Shown here: positions 26,221-34,378 of the stretch, piece by piece
Layout: every line of letters starts with the position of its first letter
How positions within the stretch are numbered: position 1 is the stretch's first letter
Assembly: GCA_910586585.1 (NCBI GenBank)
Contig: CAJUKA010000020.1
Coordinates: 1,667 to 59,390 of the forward strand
Source: an uncultured Lachnospiraceae bacterium
GTDB lineage: Bacteria > Bacillota > Clostridia > Lachnospirales > Lachnospiraceae
DNA: 57,724 bases
Direction of reading: 5' to 3'
Position numbers and translations under genes: made by a program
Notes under the pieces: model-generated
The model's database searches: none
Told to the model about the DNA's origin: nothing
What the model saw: only the letters and a program-made list of their open reading frames with translations

Positions 26221-26659
26221 ATTTCCCATGTGAAAGCACCTCCATTTCTTCATGCAGCATTTGCAAGGCACTGTGTATGTGATGCCACGCCGTACTCCGG
26301 CAGCGTCCGTAAAGTTCCCCGATTTCCCGCTGTGTGTAATGCCCGAAAAAGTAAAGGAAAATGATTTCCCGGTTCTTCTCCGGCAGAGATAACAGGGCGG
26401 CGGCAAGCTCCCCATTGGTGAGGATAACTGTCTGACCGCATATCGTAATGGGGTATTCTTCATAGGGTGCTTCAAAATATTCGTCTGTTGTGCTTAAAGG
26501 ATAAAACTTTTCTTCTGTGAGGTATTCAAGGGATATTTCTTTTTGCCGCCGCCTGCTCCTGTCACGCCATGCGTTGATAGCCGCAAAGCGTATGACGGTC
26601 TTGCAATAGCCATTAAAAGTATACATGATGTGTTCTCTGTATGCTTCTGTATAAGGCAT
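26168..26659 (-). CDS. Sigma-70-like factor of a conjugative element (3' end replaced)
   Basis: 163 residues of the small sigma factor found in many Firmicutes conjugative transposons: YREHIMYTFNGYCKTVIRFA, AWRDRSRRRQKEISLEYLTE, and a region-4-like HTH (LLSLPEKNREIIFLYFFGHY, TQREIGELYGRCRS). AAAGGGGGAATCATCT precedes the start. The tail (LLSLRVSSSSSS) is antisense of the fragment at 26060-26220, so a recombination junction near 26200 has probably replaced the last residues. In intact elements it contributes to element regulation; here it is a relic that may still be translated. Confidence 0.85.
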   Translation of the reverse strand: MPYTEAYREHIMYTFNGYCKTVIRFAAINAWRDRSRRRQKEISLEYLTEEKFYPLSTTDEYFEAPYEEYPITICGQTVILTNGELAAALLSLPEKNREIIFLYFFGHYTQREIGELYGRCRSTAWHHIHSALQMLHEEMEVLSHGKSEPFALLSLRVSSSSSS

Positions 26660-26794
26660 AGATGATTCCCCCTTTCTCCCACATGGGGCGTTGCATGGTT
26701 TACGGTTATATTTTATAATTCAAGGGGCAGCGTTTTAGATTGCTTTCCCATGATTATCTTCCCGCATACTTTTAGCATTTTATTTTCAAGAAAA

Positions 26795-26862
26795 TAGCCG
26801 ACAAGCTGTGATTTTTCACAAGTCTGTCGGCTCTGCGTCTGTGCGTCTGGCTCTTTGATGAC
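26795..26862 (-). pseudogene. C-terminal scrap of a KTR zinc-ribbon gene plus hairpin
   Basis: The minus strand reads VIKEPDAQTQSR, a C-terminal tail typical of cysteine-rich KTR proteins of conjugative elements. It is followed by a hairpin with arms GCCGACA and TGTCGGC (about 26798-26834) that probably acts as the terminator for the minus-strand genes upstream. The rest of that KTR copy is absent; an intact one lies at 27023. Confidence 0.5.
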
Positions 26863-26888
26863 ATGTTGTTCTGTTCGGTAACTGGAAT

Positions 26889-26984
26889 TTATTTCTCTTT
26901 TTTGCTCATAAGAGAACAACTGATAGCTACAAATAAACCAATTAAAATCCACGGAAATGCTGCTCCTAAAAAATCACTAACCAT
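26889..26984 (-). CDS. 31-residue single-span membrane peptide
   Basis: A short gene with a very strong ribosome binding site (AAAGGAGGAATGAAGT directly before ATG 26984). It encodes MVSDFLGAAFPWILIGLFVA followed by ISCSLMSKKEK and TAA. One hydrophobic helix with a basic C-terminus predicts N-out/C-in insertion. It lies 38 bp after the KTR gene in the TetR-CPBP-KTR operon. Size and ribosome binding site argue for a real peptide. A toxin, transporter adaptor or immunity role is possible but not shown. Confidence 0.7.
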   Translation of the reverse strand: MVSDFLGAAFPWILIGLFVAISCSLMSKKEK

Positions 26985-27022
26985 ACTTCATTCCTCCTTT
27001 AAAATTTCGATTTGTCGCTTTG

Positions 27023-27217
27023 TTAATCAGTTCTGTGTTTTTCTTCAAACCCTTTAATAACTGTTATCTGCAAATTCTTTGCGTCAATCAGACTTTCCTG
27101 TTTGCATTTTGGGCAGTAGAGAGGAAAGTTTTTCAATTCTGTATCTGTTCGTATCTGTAATCTTGTTTTATTTCCGCAGACAGGGCAGTGTATCCATTCT
27201 AAAATAGCGCTTACCAT
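27023..27217 (-). CDS. Cysteine-rich KTR zinc-ribbon protein
   Basis: 64 residues with two CxxC knuckles: WIHCPVCGNKTRLQIR and FPLYCPKCKQESL. The NKTR segment gives the family its name (Cys_rich_KTR), found almost only as cargo in conjugative transposons. It probably binds one zinc ion; function unknown. GAGAGGTAGATGAT precedes ATG 27217. It is 21 bp downstream of the CPBP gene on the same strand. Confidence 0.9.
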   Translation of the reverse strand: MVSAILEWIHCPVCGNKTRLQIRTDTELKNFPLYCPKCKQESLIDAKNLQITVIKGFEEKHRTD

Positions 27218-27238
27218 ATCATCTACCTCTCTTATTTT

Positions 27239-27919
27239 TTATAAAAAGAATACAAACACGGCAACAAGGGATATTGCGTTTCCGAGAATGTGTGAAAAGG
27301 TGCTGATAACGCAATTCTCGGATTTTTGATAAATCACCGAGAAAATCAAGCTGTCAATGAATACGCCGGCAATGTCATAAGCTACAATCCCTATGTTTCC
27401 TGTAGCAATATGTCCAGCAGCAAAAACAGCGGATGATACCACTGCACTAACCCAAATCGGAAATATTTTTGAGGATTTTCCAAAGAAGAAACCGCGATAC
27501 GCAATTTCTTCTCCAAATGCTGCAATGATAACTTGACCTATCAATAATGCTGTCTTATCAAAAGACAGTATAGAACTCGTCCGTCCCATTACATGGGCAA
27601 CAAATTCTCTGCCGAAAATCATATCTCCTACAACAAGCGCTGCAATACCACTCACACTCGGTAGCAACACCAAAAGAAGCACACCCGACTTTTTGAAATC
27701 CGCCGCAATCGTATTGAAACGCAAACCCGATTCGGCACCTCGCGTTTTGTTGACAGCTTCCACTATAAAGAAAAACGCTACCCCCACAAATACGGAATAT
27801 TCTGCTATTGTCGAGGACGGAACAACTTTCGTTAAAGTCAACAGTATCATTACTGTTATACCTATGAGTGTGAGAACAACACTTTTTTTGTTATTACTCA
27901 TAATTTGCTGATTTTTCAT
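27239..27919 (-). CDS. CPBP-family intramembrane metalloprotease (CAAX/Abi-like)
   Basis: 226 residues with about seven membrane helices. The catalytic motifs are FGEEIAYRGFFFG (EExxxR), AAGHIATG and a final SHILGN, matching the ABI/CPBP glutamic protease fold. AGGAGGAAACGAA precedes ATG 27919, which overlaps the TetR stop (ATGA). Bacterial members often serve bacteriocin self-immunity or membrane-protein processing. Coupling to TetR and mobile-element genes suggests a regulated cargo function. Confidence 0.9.
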   Translation of the reverse strand: MKNQQIMSNNKKSVVLTLIGITVMILLTLTKVVPSSTIAEYSVFVGVAFFFIVEAVNKTRGAESGLRFNTIAADFKKSGVLLLVLLPSVSGIAALVVGDMIFGREFVAHVMGRTSSILSFDKTALLIGQVIIAAFGEEIAYRGFFFGKSSKIFPIWVSAVVSSAVFAAGHIATGNIGIVAYDIAGVFIDSLIFSVIYQKSENCVISTFSHILGNAISLVAVFVFFL

Positions 27920-28488
27920 TTCGTTTCCTCCTGTGCGGCTAATATTGCCCCTCTGTAAGCCCGTTCTAAATGAGATTTTATGAGTTCTTCATCATACTCT
28001 AATGAATTGTTGGCTATGATACTTGCATATCCATGGGCAAATAGAGAAATTGATAAAAAAACCTTTTTTGTCTGCTCAATATTCATGCCTATTGCTTTCT
28101 GCATTGCAGAAATAACAGGTACAAGTTCTGGTGAGTCAATCATTTCAAGCAGATTGTTCTCAACTGCAAAACCCGATTGAAATAGAAAGCGGAATAAGTT
28201 TGGTTCTTCAACCGCAAACCGAATATAGTTTATTCCGATTCCAAGCATAGCCCCTTTCTGTGGTTCTTTAATCTTCATCAAATATTCTGTATGATACCAG
28301 TCCAATTTTGCATAGACAGCTTTTTTTAATTCCTCAATCGTCGCAAAGTGGTACATAACAGGCTGTGTTGAACAATTAAGCTTTTTGGCAACAGTCCTTG
28401 CATTGATGTTTTCCCCACCTGCTTCACGGGCAACCTCAAAGGCAGCGTCAATAACCATATTTTTTGTGATTTTAGGTTTTGGCGGCAT
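27916..28488 (-). CDS. TetR-family transcriptional regulator
   Basis: 190 residues. N-terminal HTH: VIDAAFEVAREAGGENINAR, TVAKKLNCSTQPVMYHFATI. The C-terminal domain is of the WHG/TetR_C type found in Firmicutes (EEPNLFRFLFQSGFA). AGGAGGAAAAGCT precedes the start. First gene of the operon TetR-CPBP-KTR-31aa peptide and probably its autorepressor. Confidence 0.93.
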   Translation of the reverse strand: MPPKPKITKNMVIDAAFEVAREAGGENINARTVAKKLNCSTQPVMYHFATIEELKKAVYAKLDWYHTEYLMKIKEPQKGAMLGIGINYIRFAVEEPNLFRFLFQSGFAVENNLLEMIDSPELVPVISAMQKAIGMNIEQTKKVFLSISLFAHGYASIIANNSLEYDEELIKSHLERAYRGAILAAQEETK

Positions 28489-28674
28489 AGCTTTTCCTCC
28501 TACTTAATAATTCATGTTATATAACAAGAATTATATTATAAACTGCAAATCTGATTTTGTCAATCATTAGACTAAACTTTCACCCAATTTTCTCTAATCA
28601 GAAAACACTATAAAGCATGAAAGTAAAAAAGAGAAGAATGAGAGGAATTCCGTAGCGGTCGGCATTCGTGGTAA

Positions 28675-28800
28675 TGTGTATAACTGGCTGTCTTATGGAA
28701 TTGTGGGTAACTCTGTTTGCAGGACGTGGGAAAACGGCTCTTTCGCTTTTCCATGTGCTGTGAACAGAGTTATCCATAACGGAATAGCCTGTTATGCACA
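28675..28800. repeat. Palindromic cluster of DnaA-box-like sites
   Basis: Imperfect ~38-bp inverted repeat whose arms each carry two DnaA-box-like 9-mers. TGTGTATAA (28675-28683, i.e. TTATACACA) and TTATGCACA (28792-28800) match TTATNCACA exactly; TGTGGGTAA (28702-28710) and TTATCCATA (28770-28778) have one mismatch each. Inner arms AACTCTGT/ACAGAGTT and GGAAAA/TTTTCC complete a long nested stem. It may be the origin-like or end structure of the decayed conjugative element. The remainder of 28489-28979 has no supported gene. Confidence 0.7.
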
Positions 28801-28979
28801 TTTTCATAATGCTTGTCTTTTAGTCTTTGTTTTCTTTGGTTCGGAATAGTGTGGTGCTGGCGGTCTATCTCTTGTTTTCGGTTGCTTGCTTCTTTACCGT
28901 ACATGAGCATTTGCAGAGGGTGATGCGCTTTTATTGGGTGCTATGAATGGTTTTGGTTGATAGAATGAAATCGTTATAT

Positions 28980-29462
28980 TCATAACTTTAGTACTGCAAT
29001 TTGTTCTTCACCGTCAAATTCACCAGTCTCAGAAAATCCAAAAGAATGGTACAGCTCTTTGGCATGGATATTTTCTGGTTCGTAGGATAACCAGCAATAT
29101 TCTGCTTTTCCACAAGGCATTGTCTTTATAAAGTCCAGTGCAAGTTTGACTGCCGCTTTTCCATATCCCTTATGCTGATAACGTTCATCGATCATAAGAC
29201 GCCATAAATTGTAATTGTTTTTTGCGATTTGCGGTGGATTTTCCCAATCATCGTCCACATCATATCCAATCATTAAAAATCCGACTGCGATATTACCATC
29301 ATAAATACCGAAAGGAAATGCATATCCGTTTCCAGTAATTGCAGTGTATGCTTCGACAATACTGGTCATGTTGGCTGCAACAAAAGTTTGCTGTGAATTT
29401 TTTACACGTAGTTCAATAATTTCCCAAACATTTTTTCCTGTTATTTTTTCAATTCTTACCAT
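28980..29462 (-). CDS. GNAT acetyltransferase similar to spermidine acetyltransferase BltD
   Basis: 160 residues. Conserved blocks: KITGKNVWEIIELRV at the N-terminus, AFPFGIYDGNIAVGFLMIGY, the acetyl-CoA loop RYQHKGYGKAAVKLALDF (Q/RxxGxG/A), and CWLSYEPENIHAKELYHSFG. These match the BltD-like polyamine acetyltransferases of Bacillus. Start at 29462 is chosen because GAGGGG is too close to the ATG at 29468. No Blt-type efflux pump or MerR regulator is nearby. Spermidine or another polyamine is the likely substrate by family. Confidence 0.85.
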   Translation of the reverse strand: MVRIEKITGKNVWEIIELRVKNSQQTFVAANMTSIVEAYTAITGNGYAFPFGIYDGNIAVGFLMIGYDVDDDWENPPQIAKNNYNLWRLMIDERYQHKGYGKAAVKLALDFIKTMPCGKAEYCWLSYEPENIHAKELYHSFGFSETGEFDGEEQIAVLKL

Positions 29463-29587
29463 TTTCATCCCCTCATTCCTTCAATGATTTTAAATTTCAG
29501 ATGTGAAATTTTTCCCTGTGTTTTATCGTTGTTAATAGCTTTTTTGTTACTTTATTGAATATAGTACAGATAACGTGACATTTTTTG

Positions 29588-30178
29588 TCAAGGTTTATAT
29601 TTTTCATAGATTAATTTGGCCTGTTCTGCGACAACTTCCTTTAAATAAGCAGGCGATATAATTTCCACCTGTGTTCCAAACGACAGCAGAAACCCTATTA
29701 ACCAGGAGTCTTGCGGCATGGCGGCAGAAGCGATGAAATCACCGTTTGCCTGTTGCTGTACTTGTGTTTTATCAAATTCACATAGACACGGTATGCCATT
29801 TCTTTTGGAAAACGAAGTGTAATTTGATGATATTCTTCTTCGGGGGAGCCGGTTGATTCTGGAAATTCACGGCGCTGAAAATATTCATTTAATAGTGTTA
29901 AATCTATAATACGATTTAATTTGAATACGCGCCGATCCTGTTTTTCTGTACAAAATGCTTTTAAATACCATGCCATGGATTTGTAAACAAGCTTTAATGG
30001 CTGAATGATTCGTTCACTGAGAATTTTGTTAGAATTTGCATATTGGATTTTAACTGTTTTACATTGGAAAATTGCCGATTTCAGCAGTTCAAATTTTTCT
30101 GCTAATTCTGAGGCGGTAGCTTGTCCTTTATTAAGTAAATGATATACAATCTTAAATAATCTGCTTTCTTGCTTTCAT
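29588..30178 (-). pseudogene. WYL-domain transcriptional regulator, multiply disrupted
   Basis: Reading leftward: a start codon out of frame, then HTH residues RLFKIVYHLLNKGQATASEL ending at LAEKFE. A jump straight into LLKSAIFQCKTVKIQYAN removes about 100 codons of HTH and linker. The WYL domain follows (LKAFCTEKQDRRVFKLNRI), and a frameshift near 29780 switches to VEFDKTQVQQQANGDFIASA, with the C-terminal LIYEKYKP before the stop at 29588. At least three lesions, so clearly a pseudogene. Confidence 0.85.
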
Positions 30179-30252
30179 AGTTCTAACATATATTTTATAT
30201 CATTGCAATAAAATTTGCTAGTATTTTGGTGGGGTTATAAAAAAGTAATAAA

Positions 30253-30288
30253 AAAGAACTGCGCATATTTTTGATGCAGCAGTTCTTT
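30253..30288 (-). terminator. Terminator downstream of the serS-DUF3881 unit
   Basis: On the minus strand AAAGAACTGC and GCAGTTCTTT (30288-30279 and 30262-30253) pair, followed by further T residues. Confidence 0.8.
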
Positions 30289-30329
30289 TGAAACAATAAA
30301 CCAAGTAGGGAAGTTGTGACTGACAAAAT

Positions 30330-31265
30330 CTATGGATAATTAATATATCCCTGAAGCCATACAACTCCTTTAAAACGTCTACCTACCATAGGTTCCCCGT
30401 ACAAATCAATTTTGTTGATACATACTTCGAGGGTCATTTCATTGCATTCTAGAGTCATAAAAACAACTTCTTCTTTTGTGATACGGTTTTGGTCTGTGTG
30501 AATCTCTATAATTTCACCAAGTATGGAATACAAATCACATTCTACACCATATGGCATAAAATAAGTATCCACCAAACTAAAAACATCCGCCTTGTGAATT
30601 TTTCTGGAAATCATCGTATAGATATCCATATCTTCTAGGGTTAGACTTTCGATTGCATTTTCATCACCCATTCGTGCTTGCGCAATAAGCTGATTTCTTT
30701 CATTTGTCGCTTTTTTGATGCGTTGCTTTTCATATTCATTTTTTTCAATAGGCATCATAATGGTTCCGTCTACGGATAAGGCGCTTAGTATTAATGAGGT
30801 GCCTTGTATCGGCAGCCTCTTTAATGCCTTGAGCCGTTTGTAAGGAATCATATTCTGTAAATAAAATATAAGCGAAACACCTACTTTAATATCATCGCAT
30901 ACACCAGCATAAGATTCCTTTTCCGATTGTCGTTCAATCGTGATATTCTCATTTGAACTGATATGATTACCTCTTAAATAAGGAAAATAATAATCATATA
31001 AAAAACAATTGTCATCATCAAACTCGCCGCGCACACAAATTCCTGCGCCATGTGCAAAGTCAAGAAACAGCTCCGCATATACAATGTCATCTTCATCTGC
31101 CGCGAAATCTCTTACAGATGTGTATTCTTCTAAGTTTTTTTCTTTTCCATTTTCTGTTTTATTGCGGCGCAGTATCGTTTTTTCAACGACTTCGTTAATA
31201 AGCCCTTGCAGCGCATCCCTTTTCTTTACCTCACTAAAACCTATGGCCCTTAAATATTTGTGCAC
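30330..31265 (-). CDS. DUF3881 family protein
   Basis: 311 residues, soluble. It starts with HKYLRAIGFSEVKKRDALQG and contains LFLDFAHGAGICVRGEFDDD and KVGVSLIFYLQNMIPYKR, the pattern I associate with DUF3881, a Lachnospiraceae-centred family of unknown function. The first codon is probably GTG at 31265, 17 bp after the serS stop, with AGAAAGG upstream. It is cotranscribed with serS. No catalytic motif is apparent. Confidence 0.75.
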   Translation of the reverse strand: MHKYLRAIGFSEVKKRDALQGLINEVVEKTILRRNKTENGKEKNLEEYTSVRDFAADEDDIVYAELFLDFAHGAGICVRGEFDDDNCFLYDYYFPYLRGNHISSNENITIERQSEKESYAGVCDDIKVGVSLIFYLQNMIPYKRLKALKRLPIQGTSLILSALSVDGTIMMPIEKNEYEKQRIKKATNERNQLIAQARMGDENAIESLTLEDMDIYTMISRKIHKADVFSLVDTYFMPYGVECDLYSILGEIIEIHTDQNRITKEEVVFMTLECNEMTLEVCINKIDLYGEPMVGRRFKGVVWLQGYINYP

Positions 31266-31282
31266 TTTAAAACCATGCCTTT

Positions 31283-32560
31283 CTATCTCATTTCTGTTTT
31301 ACCTCCCATATATGGCTGTAATACTGTTGGGATTTTCACAGAACCATCTTCTTGCAGGTTGTTCTCTAAAAAAGCAATTAGCATTCTTGGCGGTGCTACA
31401 ACGGTATTATTCAATGTATGGGCATAATATTTTCCATTTTCTGCATTTACTCTAATTTTTAGTCTTCTTGCCTGCGCATCTCCTAGATTTGAGCAGCTAC
31501 CAACTTCAAAATACTTTTTCTGTCTTGGTGACCATGCTTCGATATCAACAGATTTTACCTTCAAATCTGCCAAATCGCCGGAGCAGCATTCCAATGTACG
31601 AACAGGAATATCTAGGCTTCTAAATAAATCAACTGTATTTTGCCACAGTTTATCAAACCACATTGGGGATTCTTCCGGCTTGCAGACAACAATCATTTCT
31701 TGTTTTTCAAACTGATGAATTCTGTATACGCCCCGCTCTTCCAAACCATGAGCTCCTTTTTCTTTTCTAAAACAAGGCGAATAGCTTGTAAGTGTTTTTG
31801 GAAGTTCTGCTTCGGGAATAATTGTATCAATAAATCGGCCAATCATAGAATGCTCACTTGTACCAATTAAATATAAGTCCTCTCCTTCAATTTTGTACAT
31901 CATGGCTTCCATCTCATCAAAACTCATTACGCCTGTTACGACATTGCTTCGAATCATAAAAGGCGGTATGCAGTAGGTAAATCCTCTGTCAATCATAAAA
32001 TCTCTTGCATAGGAAATTACTGCTGAATGAAGTCTTGCGATATCGCCAATCAGATAATAAAAACCGTTTCCAGCAACTTTCCTTGCAGAATCTAAGTCAA
32101 TTCCGCTGAAACGTTCCATGATATCCGTATGATATGGAATGTCAAAATTGGGCACAATGGGTTCGCCATATTTTTGGACTTCTACATTTTCTGTATCATT
32201 TTTGCCAATTGGTACGCTTGGATCAATGATATTAGGAATGCGCATCATAATTTTTAAAACTTTGTCATTTAATTCTTTTTCTTTTTCAGCAAGTTCTTCA
32301 AGTGTTTTTGCTTGGGCATTTACTTGCTTCTTTACTTCTTCTGCCTCTTCTTTTTTTCCTTGACCCATCAAGGCGCCAATTTGTTTTGAAAGCTTATTTC
32401 GTTCAGCGCGAAGGCTATCTGCCTCCTGCTGTGTTTTTCTAGCCTGTAAGTCGAGTTCTATCACCTCATCTACAAGGGGAAGTTTATGAGCTTGAAACTT
32501 CTTTTTGATATTCTCTTTCACAGTGTCGGGATTTTCTCTTAGAAATTTGATATCTATCAT
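31283..32560 (-). CDS. serS: Seryl-tRNA synthetase
   Basis: 425 residues, class II synthetase. The N-terminal coiled-coil tRNA arm spans about residues 30-105 (QEADSLRAERNKLSKQIGAL). Class II motifs follow: LPKTLTSYSPCFRKEKGAHG (motif 2) with RIHQFEKQEM, and the motif 3 region TVVAPPRMLIAFLENN. AAAGGAGTTTTTTGAA precedes ATG 32560. It charges tRNA-Ser and supplies the precursor for Sec tRNA. Conserved neighbour of the par region in this family. Confidence 0.97.
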   Translation of the reverse strand: MIDIKFLRENPDTVKENIKKKFQAHKLPLVDEVIELDLQARKTQQEADSLRAERNKLSKQIGALMGQGKKEEAEEVKKQVNAQAKTLEELAEKEKELNDKVLKIMMRIPNIIDPSVPIGKNDTENVEVQKYGEPIVPNFDIPYHTDIMERFSGIDLDSARKVAGNGFYYLIGDIARLHSAVISYARDFMIDRGFTYCIPPFMIRSNVVTGVMSFDEMEAMMYKIEGEDLYLIGTSEHSMIGRFIDTIIPEAELPKTLTSYSPCFRKEKGAHGLEERGVYRIHQFEKQEMIVVCKPEESPMWFDKLWQNTVDLFRSLDIPVRTLECCSGDLADLKVKSVDIEAWSPRQKKYFEVGSCSNLGDAQARRLKIRVNAENGKYYAHTLNNTVVAPPRMLIAFLENNLQEDGSVKIPTVLQPYMGGKTEMR

Positions 32561-32596
32561 TTCAAAAAACTCCTTTAAATATTATATTAATCAATG

Positions 32597-33757
32597 TTAT
32601 TTTATGACTTCCTGTATAACAACATTTGTCTCTTTGATAAGATTGATGATTTTTTCACTCATCATTGCTCTGCCAAATTTGTTTATCGTAATGCGAATAA
32701 CAGGGCGTTCTGGGAAATGAGGATTCTGTTTAACAACAACGCCGGTTTCGCCCTGGTTGGTTTTAACTTTTGAACCAACAGGATAGACTGCTATTAACTG
32801 TAAAAATGCCTCAACAATGTCGGAATCAAACCAGATTCCACTATAATTTCTAATATTATTGATGGCTTCATGTACTCTGATGCGCGCTTTTCCTACGCCG
32901 GATATACACTCATCAAATTCATCACACACACCTACAATTTGAGTCATGCGTGATACGAGATCTGTTCCAAGAGGATATCCGGAGCGGTCCTTTCGCTCAT
33001 GATGGTTGAGTACAATTTCTTTTGCATTTTCCGATAGCCAGGATTCATTTTTTACTGCAGTATAGCCATAGATGGAGTGTTTTTTGTATTCTTCCTGATC
33101 TTTGGCGGGAAGCAGATTAATATCTTGGTTTTCATAGCGCACTACCAAATAACGCAGTCCAAGATCGTGTATTAATGAACTGACGCTAATATCATAAACT
33201 TCTTTTTCTGATAAACCAAGTTTCAATGCAATCAGAGTAGCGATGCTGCAAACTTGTAAAGAATGTTCATAAATATCAGCGCTTCGTTCTCTTACATCAT
33301 ATACTTTTTCAATGACCTCTTCTTCTTCTAATATATCGGTGATAATATTTTGTGCAGTTTCTGCAATTTTTTCCAAACCGGTTGTCTGCTGGTATACATG
33401 AAGCTCTATAATTTCTTTTATTTTATTTTTAACTTGTTTTTCTACGTCATCACGCAAGATAGTGATTTCTTCTACGGGAATTTGAGGCTCTTTCTTTTCA
33501 GGTTCGGATTGCTGCGGTTTTGTCTCTTTTGCAGCGGGTTGTGGTTTTACCTCAACTGTTTTTTTTACGGCTTGTTCTGCCTTTTCAGGCACAGCATCTT
33601 CAATATATACAGTATATATTTCTAATTCTCTCAGTTTTTCAACATAAGATTCTTTGATAACAGTTCCTTTTCCAAGAACGACTGTATAATCTTCAAGCAT
33701 CACATCATTTGCGATGATATCGCCTTCTTTTAAATTATCAAGTGTTACTAATCTCAT
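32597..33757 (-). CDS. HD-GYP domain protein, probable c-di-GMP phosphodiesterase
   Basis: 386 residues. An N-terminal DUF3391-like part (MRLVTLDNLKEGDIIANDV) is followed by a low-complexity Pro/Lys/Glu linker (56-95), then the HD-GYP domain with H197/D198 in SLIHDLGLRY, N251-H-H-E in LNHHERKDRSGYP and the GYP triad at 260-262. The C-terminal segment contains YPVGSKVKTNQGETGVVVKQ. No membrane segments. Start at 33757 follows GGGAGAGGGAAAGATT. The predicted reaction is hydrolysis of c-di-GMP to GMP; the partner cyclase is not in the window. Confidence 0.9.
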   Translation of the reverse strand: MRLVTLDNLKEGDIIANDVMLEDYTVVLGKGTVIKESYVEKLRELEIYTVYIEDAVPEKAEQAVKKTVEVKPQPAAKETKPQQSEPEKKEPQIPVEEITILRDDVEKQVKNKIKEIIELHVYQQTTGLEKIAETAQNIITDILEEEEVIEKVYDVRERSADIYEHSLQVCSIATLIALKLGLSEKEVYDISVSSLIHDLGLRYLVVRYENQDINLLPAKDQEEYKKHSIYGYTAVKNESWLSENAKEIVLNHHERKDRSGYPLGTDLVSRMTQIVGVCDEFDECISGVGKARIRVHEAINNIRNYSGIWFDSDIVEAFLQLIAVYPVGSKVKTNQGETGVVVKQNPHFPERPVIRITINKFGRAMMSEKIINLIKETNVVIQEVIK

Positions 33758-33838
33758 AATCTTTCCCTCTCCCTTTACTTTTATTATGCATTTTCGGGAA
33801 CGTTTTGTGCCCGATATTGTGAGATTCCGAAAGTACAT

Positions 33839-34366
33839 TTATTCTGTATCAGATGCATCTCCACGAATAGCACGTTCTACTGCTACTTTTTCTTCATTGC
33901 TGAGTATTATTTGAGAATCTCCATTGATAATTCTTTTCGTATAAGAATAGCATCCATCGGAACTATGTACAGAATTTAAAATAAATCCGTCATTATTCTC
34001 GTCTAGCAATACCAATGCAAAGCTTAATTTTCCGCCCATCTCCTTAAATGCATCATATCTGACAAGCCCAATTTTTTGGAAAACAGAACGATGTCTTTCA
34101 AAGAGAATCTTAATATTTTCTCTATTGGTATCAATGCTTCGCTTCATATACTTATTATCATCATATAAAGTCATAATGTCATCTTCAAGACTTCCCCCAT
34201 CTTTACCCAGCATAAATTTTTCATATTTCTTTTTAAATTTGTGAATTTGTACCAATGCTGCAATGATAATGATAAGTAATATCAAGCTTATGGCTGCCAG
34301 TCCAAGAAATAAAAATCCGATATCAATGTTGCCTAACCCTATATAATTTAATATTCTACTGTTCAT
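33839..34366 (-). CDS. DUF4446 family membrane-anchored protein
   Basis: 175 residues. One N-terminal membrane helix (GFLFLGLAAISLILLIIIIA), a charged helix, then a compact domain containing KIGLVRYDAFKEMGGKLSFA, LVLLDENNDGFILNSVHSSD and ILSNEEKVAVERAI. This fits DUF4446, which is almost always encoded beside parB in Clostridia. Thirteen bases separate it from parB and the strand is shared. A role in segregation or cell division has been suspected from context only. Confidence 0.88.
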   Translation of the reverse strand: MNSRILNYIGLGNIDIGFLFLGLAAISLILLIIIIAALVQIHKFKKKYEKFMLGKDGGSLEDDIMTLYDDNKYMKRSIDTNRENIKILFERHRSVFQKIGLVRYDAFKEMGGKLSFALVLLDENNDGFILNSVHSSDGCYSYTKRIINGDSQIILSNEEKVAVERAIRGDASDTE

Positions 34367-34378
34367 GTATTTCTCCCG

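Noticed and set aside
26713..26952. 79-codon minus-strand frame as a gene.
   Set aside because: It merely joins a KTR C-terminal scrap with the terminator hairpin and antisense of the 31-residue peptide region.
28675..28800. Chromosomal oriC based on DnaA-box-like sites.
   Set aside because: No dnaA or dnaN lies nearby, and the rpmH-rnpA-yidC order places oriC beyond the right edge.
28598..28807. 69-codon minus-strand frame in the palindromic region.
   Set aside because: It coincides with the inverted repeat, has no ribosome binding site and resembles no protein family.
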